From positions 194,621 through 258,620 of the forward strand of contig BEXV01000041.1 of the NCBI GenBank assembly GCA_003118195.1: DNA of 64,000 bases, in the 5' to 3' direction. Source of the stretch: Hemicentrotus pulcherrimus (lineage: Eukaryota; Echinodermata; Echinoidea; Camarodonta; Strongylocentrotidae). The notes under the pieces are model-generated. The model ran no database searches, was not told the DNA's origin, and saw only the letters and a list, made by a program, of their open reading frames with translations. Position 1 is the stretch's first letter. Each line of letters starts with the position of its first letter. The position numbers were made by a program, and so were the translations under genes. Shown here one piece after another: positions 1-12,400 of the stretch.

Positions 1-266
1 CCCTAAACAGCATATTACAATTCCTTATTTTGTCAGTTGAGAACATGAAGCAGCTAACGTTGTATTAGAGTGTATGAGCTAATACCCTTCTGACTCTGAG
101 CACATGAATGATGACTAAACACCCTAGCAAAACAAACAAGACTGACACCAGACCAACAAAAGACCAAAACGATTACCCCCAAATAGCTACAAAAATTGGT
201 CCATTTGGCATTGTGACTGACGTAAAGGTCTCATTAAAAAAAAAAGTGGTTTGAATGGTGACTCAC
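1..266. other. Intron, TM2 to TM3 (partial)
   Basis: Intronic sequence downstream of exon w18 on the minus strand. It holds a diverged copy of the hairpin element near 38-99 and nothing else I can recognise. Confidence 0.8.
38..99. repeat. Hairpin element (MITE-like), diverged copy
   Basis: The left arm resembles TGAGAGCCAGAAGGGC with several substitutions. The right arm contains ACCCTTCTGACTCTGAG. It is the most diverged full copy of the family better seen at 42701-42772. Confidence 0.55.
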
Positions 267-470
267 ATTGTTTTCTGTACTGATGCCTACTCCAAATGTG
301 ACCTCAGCTGCGATGAGAACAAAGCAGAGGTTGATATGGATACTGTTGAGGTTGGTGTGGAGGTTGGAGACACCCAGAAGGGTCAGGAAGGTGATGAGGA
401 GACACAAGATGGCGATACCTACACCTATATAGACAGCTATGGACAGGGTGATCATCACTTCCTCAACATA
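267..470 (-). CDS. CELSR: CELSR exon w18: TM1, first intracellular loop, TM2
   Basis: 204 bp, 68 codons, phase 0-0. The acceptor is TTCTCCCAATGCAG and the donor GTGAGTCACC. A first hydrophobic helix runs [18 protein letters not shown] onward, with the short loop [18 protein letters not shown]2 contains [15 protein letters not shown], as in class B2 GPCRs (HGIRRNLTAALGLAQLVFLLGI in CELSR2). Later TM exons are beyond the left edge. Confidence 0.95.
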
Positions 471-3400
471 CTGCATTGGGAGAAATATGACAAAGAGATT
501 ACACCTGTTACAGTTGTTCTCAAGATGACCATGATAGATGCTGCATTGTCCAGAAGATATCAAAATCAAGAGAATGTTTGTTTAAAATGTCCCCTATACA
601 CATTGATCTACATGTATCCTTCTGCAAAGGGTTGATATTACCTGTTAAATTCCGAAGGTATCTAGTCAATATTGATCTCGCTTCTCTCATAATATTGTTC
701 TACCATTAGGCTTGCAGAATTACTTCTGTCAATCAACCAACCGATGATGACTTACCATGTAAGGTGCATTGTCCATGATGACTGCTATGTTAGTGAGATG
801 AGAACAGGAGCAATTTATGTGCGTTCTGTTATAACCACTCAGCTCACATCCATACGTAGACCATCCACCAGTACCATTATTGCTAGAAAATGGAAGAAAA
901 TAAACAGTACATCTCACAAATAGTCTCTGTGTTGTCAGAGTATATTTTTTCTTTTTCTTTTACAGAACTTGTAAAAACGCAGACTGTGTTTTTGTAACTT
1001 CTTCCTCCTTGAGAAGACTATAATCACAATTGTCACTTACAGCTAGATTTAGACCTATCTGCTTCTTTTTTAGTATACAATTTCCAACTACTTATAATAA
1101 AAAGAACCAACTGGAAGTATTTCTGTTGTCAATTTTTCGAGTGAAGGCCTATACAGGATCAGCATATCATTACATTAACAAGAAACCTTGCACATTACAC
1201 TCTATTACAGCATTCATAGACAATTAACATTGCAGATAAAACGAGATGAAGTGAAAAAAGGCAGAACTACTCACAACTCAAAGTCCCAATAGACACACTG
1301 TGGTCCACTCCTGTTGACTGCATCTATAGACTGGAACTCTATTATGACTGGAGTCAGAAGAGGGTCAGGAAGGGTACCATTGGCCAGCTCATCATAGATG
1401 GAGAAAGACACAACTGGAGAGTCAATGATCTGACCGACATGGTTGGTAGGCTTCCTGGTGTTGTAATGTAAGAGAATAGACATGGTCAGTTGACATATAT
1501 AGTCTCAAATTCTTTAATCAGAGAGATATGGTCAATAGAGAATAGGAACTGAGTTCAAAATTGGATATTCTCAAATTATATGAGAAGCGTCGTATGTGTG
1601 ACAACATTCCACAACTCACCTGACATTGTCCTTGGTGCTATTTGGGAGAAGGTCCTGCAAGGTGGAGTAGAGGATGAAGGCTGTCACGGCAACATTACTG
1701 GTGACGGAGATCTGGTTGGGGTCATCAATCTCTGTCCGTGGCTTGACCAGGTCACCGGGGATGTGGACTTGAGAGTTGTCTTCAAGAGACAGAAGAGTCT
1801 CCATCTCGTACTCAGGAACGGCCCTGATGGAGAAGTTGTCTCGCAGGATGATGTCATGGTGCATGACTGGGGGGGGGGGGGNNNNNNNNNNNNNNNNNNN
1901 NNNNNNNNNNNNNNNNNNGGGGGGGGGGGGGGAAACAAATAGATAATTAAATATGCTTCTCTTTGATAATTGTATCACATTCATATCACTTCTTCATTTT
2001 GTTCTTCTTCTCTGCCTCTTGATTCATTTGTTTATATCTCATGGCAAAGATTTTATGTAAAACAAACATTTTTACAACAGAAGCAAAAAATTTTGTAGAA
2101 AAATATCGCAGAGAGAACTGTGTTACTTATATATCATACAATACTGTACTAAAAACATATCTTTAATGAAAACATTTCAAATTTTTCTCAAACATAACTT
2201 CTCATAAAAAAAGACTCACTGATATTAGGGGTGATGATGGAGAACTCTGGGGTGTAGGAGAATGAGTTTGTGAATTTAGCGATATTTAGAGCAAACTTCT
2301 CCATATCCTCCATGATCTCAGCTGTCCCTCTAGAAGTCTGCTGAATCATCTCCCAATGAATCCGGTTCTGAGGCTCAAACAGTCGACTTACTGTTTCAAC
2401 AATGTTCTGTCAACAAAGGGAAATGATCCATGTGAAATGTTTGAGTTAGGTTGTGTGCAAAACCACACATGAAACCTCAGGGGATTGTGACCAAACGGCA
2501 GTTTCACATGAATCAACATTTTCAAAGGATTTTTTTTTTTAAAGGTGTGTGCTAACATATAATTCTTTGGGAGAATTGAGGATTACACATTAGATATTGT
2601 CTTTTTTTCATGAATTGATATCTACATTTATTTCAATTTATTTAATAGAAACATGAACCTTACCATACCAAACTTTATAATATGTATATGTACAAAAATA
2701 TTTTCATGTGTGCTATATACTGCAAACAAAACTTCAGACTGAATATAGGTCATTAATCATAATATTTTAAACAGTACATTTGACATTTCTACATAATTGG
2801 TAATTCTGAGTTTTAGAATCATACCTATAAAATGTATACCATCATCATAATTTCTCTAGTAATATAGTCAAACAATAGTTTAATAACATAGAACAGGATT
2901 TAAAAGAAACTTTCTTTATTTTAGGAAATATGGGATGATAGTACATATACTTGTTGTTTTCTTACCTTTGTAAATGACTTCATGATGGTGGCAGTCACGT
3001 TAAGTCCCACTTGCTTACTTTCATGTCTAAGGAGGTAGCCTAAGACCTGGTAAGCAATGTTGATATCATTCCCATGGAAACGATCTGTCTCGTTTGTAGC
3101 TTCCTGAAGTTGCATGGCGATGTTAAAGGATACCTCTGGGTATAGTTTCTGACCATTCTGAAGAGTTTGCAGCTGTGAGTAGGGAGAAAGAATTAAAATT
3201 TAGTTACAGAATATTGTTATCACTAAGTATTTCTGTGATCATGGATTCTTCAATACAATGTATTTCTTATTTATGCTCTATCCTCAGCTTTTTAGAAAAG
3301 TTTTTCCCTTCTGTCAAATCCAAACGTATCAAAAAAAATATACCCTCCACCCACCACCTTTGAACAATTTAAAAAAGACCTTGACTGTCAACATGTCCTT

Positions 3401-6400
3401 TTCTACAAGAAATTACACTTGATTGATGCTGATGCTGCTGATGTCTTCTGAAACAGCATCAATATCCACCTGTGGTAAGCGGTCATGGCAGTTCTTCTAA
3501 TTTGTTTCAAAACTTTCAACTCTCTCAGTCAGTGTGTCAACTCAGAGAGACCCCAGAAAGACTGTATTCCTTACTATATTCTGCAGTTGGAGGAAATTGT
3601 CTGAGGTACAGTTGAAGAGGCTGGGTGTTTGCCAGTTGTTCTCGTAATCGCAGTAACGGGTGGCATAGCCGTAGCTTTCTCCGGGACAGTCCAAGGTAGC
3701 CGTCTTTCCAAACTTTGTTCTTGGCCACCACAGAGCCTCGGCAAAGCGCTTGGGACACGAATCATACACCACTGGAATGAAGAAGAAGAAAAGCGATCAA
3801 CATCATAATATCTATCATTTTAAAAGGGAAGTTAAATGTATAGTGTTGCAATTTTAAATCCTCTGACTTCTGCATCCTTTCAACCTCTCTAAGCTAAATA
3901 CAGGAACAACTGTTTTCTGTAGGCAAAGGGCTAATGAACAAAAAGATAAGGCTCCTTACACACACCTTTGGGGTTACAATCAATGTTTGTTATCATTATG
4001 TTTTATTTCCCTTCTAGCCTTCCAGTATAATTCAATGCATTCACATAAAAAAGGGCTGGGCTTGTGAATATTAAGGGCCCAAATGCAAGTGGACCCTAAA
4101 CATGTCTATCTGAACAAATTAAGTAATAGCCTTTCAACGAGTTTCAGATTACTAGACCAAGTACAGAGAAATCAATTGTTACACAAACCATCTATCCAGA
4201 CATCATGGAATATGTCATTTATTGGGATATTTCTGTACAATTCAGTAGTAATGCATGCATACAAAATAGAGCATAAAGATCAGCAAACTTGTTTTGAATG
4301 TTGAACTTTACCTTCACAACCCCTGAGAGTGACCTCAGCATGTGGGTCAACGCATTCATCACATCGTCTGCCGATGGCACCCCTCTTACAGGTACAAGCC
4401 CCGGTCTCCTGGTTACAATCCTGCCCTAGGGAGCCAATCTCATAGCAGTTACAAGGATAGCAGGTATCGCTGTCAGATGGCCGGTAAGAGTGCTCCTAAA
4501 GTGTATAGAATACATGTATGTCACAATTATATTTTGATAATATTTGTTGATAATTTCAAATTTATTTCTGTCAACTCTTGCATTCTTTTCCTCTCTTTCT
4601 TACTTTACATCTTATATTCTTTCTATGTTTTTTACTTTCTATTTTTCTCTCTTTTCCCTCACCTTCATCTCCCTCCACCTTCTCTCTCTCTCTCTCTCTT
4701 GTTTTGTAATGACTCAATAGGTATTCACCTTATTTCCTCGCCACTTCCTATTCTTCCCCCTTCTCTCTTACAATAGCATATTCCACAGTCCTATTAAAAA
4801 AAAAAAGACTACCAACTCACCGCACAGTAGCACTCGCTGGTTGTCTTGTTACAGGCAGACTCGAAGCCCATCTCTTCGTCACATTCACAAGGGCCACAGA
4901 TCTGGTGACCCCACCAGTCGTCCGCACACTCGTTGATGATGTTCTCACAGTGGTCTCCATAGTAGAGGTCTGAGCAGGAACAGGTGTACCCGAATTCCGA
5001 GGATGAGTCGAGCGTGCAAGAGGAGCCATGCTCACAGACACGCAGATCGCAAGCCGATACACAGTTGGGACCAACGTAACCTGATTAACCATAAATGGAT
5101 TAATGCTAAACTATATGTACATTCTTTTAATGTGTAATGACAAATTTCAAAGAATTTCTTTGCAAAAGAGGTGGTCTCAGAGGTGACACTTAAAGTCCTT
5201 GGTAATGCAGTAACCCTTTGTTTTCAAGCGTCTCTAGAAGAACTGTTCAGCCGAAAGCTAACACATTACAAATCTGTTGTTTGACGCTATATAAAAAGCA
5301 TAATTATGTAGCATAGAAAATATTTTGTCACAGAGACATTTCATTCTGTACATTTCTGTTTCCTTCTTGTTCCGTAGTTGCAATTTTAACCTGTAAATCA
5401 TTAGTTTAAATGTAAATTTCAGCATTTTCATTTTTTAATCAGATGGAATCAGAGTTTAATAAATAGCAATGGTTTATGATAACATGAACATTCAATGTTA
5501 ATCTGCTCTTAGCCAGGAAATCAAATACAGTATTCACAAATAGAAGTAATTAGAAGACAAAATTTACCTTTATTGCACTGACATTCATTCGCATCCCACA
5601 GATCCACGCAAACACTGTGGATTGGACACTTGGCAGTCTCACATGCTCTAGGGACGTTACATCCCTCCTCAATGTTCACTCCTTCAACAGTAGATGGGTC
5701 CAGGGGCCTATCACCAATAGACATACCCTGTTATCACAAAATATATGATATCATTCAATTTTGATTCATTCTGTGGTTTGTGGATCATCATGCATAATAC
5801 CATCCAATTTTGTATCATTCTAAGACATTTAGAATATTATATATAAAAACATTTAATTTCCTTTCATTCTAACATGTTTGGATTATTGGAAACAAATATT
5901 TTGTAATTTTCATTCATTTTAGGAAGTGTGGATTAGGAGTTTTATAAATTATAACATCATTTAATTTTGCTTCAGTTTGATGATTTGGGAAATATTACAA
6001 ATAATACAATATCACTGATGATCCATACTGTGGTGTTTGGTTCAGAAAATTATCAATTTTTGCCTCCTTCTGAGCAGTTTTCATCAGATGATATCCCATT
6101 CAACTTTGCTTTGGATTAGAATACTTGTGCTTTGAGGTCCACATAAAATTTGGTATTAAATAGGTACAGTAACAGTTACAGTAAACATAAAGAAGATGTT
6201 TATAAAACAACATTTTCATTTCCTTGTGTGTGTAATTACCTGCATGCATCCTGTGAAAGCATTGTACATGCCATTATCAGTCAGCCTCCCGCCTAGATCC
6301 ACCCTCTCTACTGTCTTTCCATTGATAGCATCAGTCGCACGTACAGACGTCTGGAAGCAAAGGCAATATCATTATCATACCATGTTATTCTGTTTATGTT

Positions 6401-9400
6401 ACAAGAGGACTGATGCTAGCGAGTGCTAACACATGTTGTATTTTCAGAGCCCACTAACAAATCTCTCGCCTTGAAAAATAGATGCAATGGATTGATTTGT
6501 GATAGTTTTTTTTGGATAAAATATGGCCAGTGTAAAATGCAAGCTAACTATACATTCTTTGATGATACTTCCATATCGACTGATGAATTTTTAAATTTCT
6601 TCTCGACCTTTATCATCACACAATACACAAGTACTTGGAAATCGAAATCGAAATGAAATGAGGAACTGAATTGAGATTGATTAATTGTTGATACTGCGAT
6701 TAATTTAAAACAAAACATCATCTGTACTCATCCGCTGTCTTAACATTAAATAGCATCAAAATAACAGTGATTAAGGGAAGGTGTATGGCCTATAGACTTT
6801 GGTTTTTATTACTGATTCAATTTGTCAACATTGCTTCTTATGTCAATAACGCAAATTCTGCTTTATATAGTCATGTTCTATCCTAAACTAATGTTAGACA
6901 TTAAATTCTACCTCCTTTGTTTGGGAATTTTCATGTGGAAATTCATGGGAAACATCTTTTTAATTTACTGCTCATTCCAAATTACAAATGCTAAACAAGA
7001 CATAAAATAAACAAAACTTTTGTTTGTCATTCACTTGATATAAGGAAAAGTAATATCTTTTCTGTACTGTCGCTTACTTTGTATTTGTCAAAGTCCGAGG
7101 AGAGATTGATTTTATTGTTCTTCCATTCTGCTTTGATGTCATGCCATTCTCGGTCATTGAATGTGACCTGGTCAAGATGGACATCCACTGAACTGGTCAC
7201 ATAGTGAAGATGGCCTTCAACAAGCTGGATAGAAGGAAGAAAATACCATTGAAATAAATATACATGGAGGCAGAGAGCGCTTTAGCTCTGGAAAGCTGTT
7301 AGAGCTAGAGAGTTCTGGCGAAAAACAAAATATAACAACTGGTGACTTTATCCTACTTTTGATCCTCTTCCTTATCTCAACCTTTATTAAACATCTACAC
7401 AAAGTTATATGGCATTTTTACTTTCTATTTCATGAATACTGAAATCATATATGCTTTTGGGCTAGTAAAGATATTCTGGTGATACAACAACTACTTTGGC
7501 CTGATTTTGTCAAAGATATACAATAAGGAGTTTGGTTACAAATGAGTTCAAAGTCAGGTTAGGGTTAGGGTTAGGGTTAGGGTAGCATAGTGTTTGGTCC
7601 AGAGTTGAGGTTTTGGATTCAGTTAGTTGTAGATATTGACTGGACAAAACTTATTCACCACCGCATTCATTATTTTATATGAATATCCCTGTATTATCTA
7701 GTTACTAATGGTAGTCAAACAATCTAAATCATATTCTGAAATCTCTATTGGAGGGTAGAAAATGTCATTGACATTTTCATTTTCATTAGAAAAATAATAA
7801 TAAACACTTTTCACACCACTGACGCCAATGGCTTTCAATATGGCAGCTGAAATGAATAAATTAAATTTGCAAAGATTGGACCTTCATACAATGACATCAG
7901 GATGAGTTACGAGAAAGTTATAGACAGTAGCACACATAGCATTCACATGCTATCCCCTCTCAGCTCATATCTCACAGATATACACATTACTTAAGAAACA
8001 CAAGTACATATCTCTCGTAACATTTCTCCCTCTGCAGAACATACAAACATACCTCGATGCGAATGTTGATGTTGTTTGACAGTTGGATAAACATGAGGAC
8101 GCCATTGGCGTGGCCAGTGCGGAACACGACCCGATTGGTCCAGGGCAGGCTGACGGTATGCTGAAGATCAAATCTCATGTAGCTCTCACCGATGAAACGA
8201 ATGGGGGTGGACAAGGCTGTAAGAATTCAAAAGATGATACTCTTTGACATTCAATGCTTGATTTACTGATGTTATATATTCAAGGCAAAGTGTTTCACTT
8301 AGCAAGTTCATAGTCAATTCTGAAATAAATATTACCAAATTTGTTAGAATGAAGAAATTCTAGCATAAAGTGATGTAAATGATTTTATAAAATGATTAAT
8401 GATTTTGTAAATTTATAGGGTTCAAATGACACTTTAACTGATACATTTCAATTCATCTATAATTTGTTTATATTTGTACAGGGCATGCTTCTAATAAGTA
8501 TAATACAATATGTTTCTTTTTATAAATATTGGATGAAAACAAAATTGGAAACATCAAATTATGACTAACTAGGACTTATGATGATCATTTTGCACAACCT
8601 ACAGTTTGACTTCATGTCTCCACAAAGTGTTCTTTAAAATGTGGTTGAATCTTCTCCTCAAATGCAATAATTTTTCTAAAGACACAACCAGACAATATAA
8701 AGATATAAATGAAACTTGACACTATACAAAAGTGGATGTATGGGACCATACCTTCCTGGCAATTGACTCCTCCACTGCCACTGGAGCAATGGCAATGGTA
8801 GCGGTCCCAGCCATTCTCACAGGACCCTCCAGTGTGACAGGGGTCGCTCTCGCAGAAATTGGACTTATGAGGGCAGCCTGGCTCCGTGTTGTAGTCCTCC
8901 ACATTAGTGGCGAGGTCCAGGAGCTCGTTGTTGATGTAGATGTCCCGTAGGCAGCCATCAAAGTCAGTGTTCTCCACAGGGAACTCACTGGGAAGCTCTG
9001 GGAGACCTCCAATGATGAAGGGTCCATTGAGGTCCAGGAATCTGCAAGGAGATACAGGAAGTTAAATCATTTATTTACTAAAACCTTTTTGCTTTTAGTT
9101 GAGGATATTCCAGGGATAAAGAATCTGAAATGGCACATATGAATGCATTACTTACTTACTTTTATTTGATATTCTTAGCAATGAGCCAACATACCATTCA
9201 ATGACCCATTGTTACATTGATTTTCCAATATGATTTCTTATTTAATATTCAACTGATCATAAAGCAGCATTACAAAGCATCAGCATCAGTGTGGCAAAAG
9301 GCTCTATGGAGGAGTGGTTTGCACTGGTGTTCCTAACAGTAAATAATGCACTCATCCTTTATCTGATTACTAAAATTCTAATCTTCTAATCTTCAAGAAA

Positions 9401-12400
9401 GACTACATGATGTAAATCTACATTATTACTTGGTCATGAAAATACTGTTCTTGTTTTCTCATAAACTGAAAACATTACAAATAAAAATGTATTCCCTAAA
9501 TAAAGTGTAATTAGAAACCAGAACATGATAGTTTCTACTAATTTGGGGACCAATTAGTCATTTGTATACCTCACATGGTTCTTTTTCCTCCAAAGAGCGA
9601 AGCTGCTGAAGCTTTCTCTCTCCCTTTGTTTTGATGTACCTTCCTAACATTCTAGCCTGGAGGCATTCTGAAAATTCAATACCCTCCATGTTTCTACAAA
9701 TCAACACCCGAGGCAGAATTTTTCATCAGCGCTAGTTATTTGAAACAAGATACTACAAATTTGCAGCCCATTTAGTTCACCTTCCCAGCTATCCTCTTTG
9801 GAGTCTTTCATACAGGCACAAGCAATGTCTAGCATCTACTACTATTCACTGTCTCTGTATGTCTCTCCATTTTTCTCCCTCTGTCCGCATTTCTCTCCCC
9901 CCCCCCTTCTCTCTACTTGTATCCCAATATCAAGTCATGTTTACTGTGTTCATATCTACGTAAGATTTGTCCTCCTACGCTCGTAGCAAATGCCCCTTTT
10001 TATGCATTTACTCTTAGTTTCCAACCTTTTCCTCCCCCGCGTTCAATTGATAGTTCCTNCCCCCTTCTCTCTGTGCCCCCACTCCCCCCATTATTTTATT
10101 CTTTACACAAGTTCTCTTCCCTATCTACATTCTATACTGTCTATTCCTATTCCTATCCTAACCTACACAATTCCCACCCCTCTTCCGTTCTCTTGAAAAG
10201 GGCTAAGATTCTTTTCTTCACTTTCCTTCCACTTCCTATTTCTTTCAGAATCATTCTTTTTGAAGTAGCCAGTTTTATTAATACCAATTTATTTCCCATC
10301 TACAAATATCCTGTATTGTATTTGATAAGCAATGACAGACAAAATCTTCAGCTTATACAATTGTATTCCCATTTGTTGTTCTATAATAATATATATTTTA
10401 ATGTAGATTTTCAACCTTTCTCTCATCACAATAATCACATTTATTCTAGATATGTGTCTTTTCAAGTTTTCTTATATCTTTTCATATACATTACAGTAAT
10501 TGATGAAGCTTATCAAATTCTGAAACACTACAGACACCAACAGTTGATTTTTTTCCTTGAGAATATCCAACAGCCCTCCTTTTCACCATCTGATCATCTC
10601 TATCTCTTCATTCGTTCATCTCTACATTAACTATTAGTATATATATCTCAACTTCTTACTCCATCTCCCTTTCTCACCCTCTCTTTGCTTTCTCTACATC
10701 TAGTTCTGTTCTGTCAATTTATCTAATGTATGTTTCTTTCTCTCTATTTCAATTTTTTCCTCTATCTCACTCTCTCTCTCATCCTCCTTCCCTCTCCCTC
10801 CTCCCCTTGGCTATGCCTACTCCCAGTACTAAGCGGCATAGCATTCCTATACTTTGATGTACAAAATGGGGAGGCACCCCTCACAATATGAGATGAAAAA
10901 TGAGACAGCCAGAGCGAAGAAATCAATCATCTTTCTAATATTTGGCCGCAGACAGTTGGGAGTGCTTGGGACCGACTGGGGCTTCATCCCACTCCTGTCA
11001 ATGCTTCAGCAGCAAGGCGGAAGGATAGAATGAAAAATAACAGCCCATTCAGACTGGAGAAAATTACACAAAAATTATTTATAAAGGGATTATCATTTAT
11101 AGCAAAAGGGGTGTACAGACAAGATTAGAAACGTCTACCGGTAAAGATACTATTTTGTAGAGGTTAGTTGCCATGACAACTGGCCAATCATCAGTGCGCA
11201 CCCAGGATAAGCCCTGCCACATTATTTGGTTTTTGTACACACTACTTCCAGCCTAGAATAGAACCCCAATTGTTTATCGAGTTTTATTCAAACCAATGCT
11301 CACACATGTGTTTTGCTATACGACATGTCATTTAAAACAACAATATTAGACAAGAAACAAACATATTATTCATAAAATCGCTATACGACTTTACAATGAA
11401 TTTGGGTAGTGTGAATGAGGGGTAAGCGTGTGTTTGGATACTGGATTCTCACAGAAGTTTTAACAAATGTTGCTCAAGTGTCTTTTATCCCAGGGATTTG
11501 AGGATGAGGCTGTTGGACAGTCTGAAATATCCTTGAACAAATAATGCCCCTGAAACAGTAGCACTTTATGAGACTTACGTGTCCAAATCTTTGAGGACTC
11601 TAATGGCATGTATACAGTTACATGCAAACTTTCCATTAACATGTAGACAGGCCTGTTTTTACACCAGAATGTATGATTGAGTCATGTTATTTTGTAATAA
11701 ACACTTTTTCTACTATAGAAAGAAAATCTGAACAAACAAGGCTGCTGCAAGCATTTCAGTGATAAACAAAGTTGGTCAAACGGTTGTATACTATATGTAG
11801 TAAAAAGAATAAGGCACTGCCACTTACTTTGTGGCATCTAACACGTTTTTATTCTAATACTTGTGTATTGAGAGCTTTCAGGATAAAATGCACTACAAAC
11901 AGAAATGGGTATGTGGGGTTACACACACAAGACATGCAAGTTTGGTCTAAACTTTTCAGCTGTGACTTAAATCATAACAAGAAGAAAGCTCAAATCTTAT
12001 TTTTCATCTTTGAATACCATAACTCAACTTTCTCTTCTTGTCGTTGTTCTGTTTAGAAATGCATCAAACAATTCTTACCTGAGTTCTCCAAGGAACTGTG
12101 TTTCTGCAGCGCAGGTAAAGTCATCAAACTGGTGGCCATTGTCAAGGGCTACAGCAGGATCACAATCATCCAGAATAATCCTTGCAGTCTGGAATAAACA
12201 AACACACAAATTGATAGAAATTAGAACATATACATGGAAAACTAGAGCTCCCACTAATAAAAAGTGATTTAGAGTGTATTTACAATTGGAGTCAAAATGT
12301 ACAAGTTCTCAATTGATTGCAAATTATAAACTACTAATTTGAAAAAATCATGGTTTGTTTCTACAATACTTTACACAAGATTTTCTATTTGGCACTTCAG

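Noticed and set aside
255..635. 126-residue acidic plus-strand frame
   Set aside because: It is the antisense shadow of the TM1-TM2 exon.
9917..10630. 237-residue plus-strand frame
   Set aside because: Pyrimidine-rich, low-complexity composition and an N inside it; no recognisable domain.
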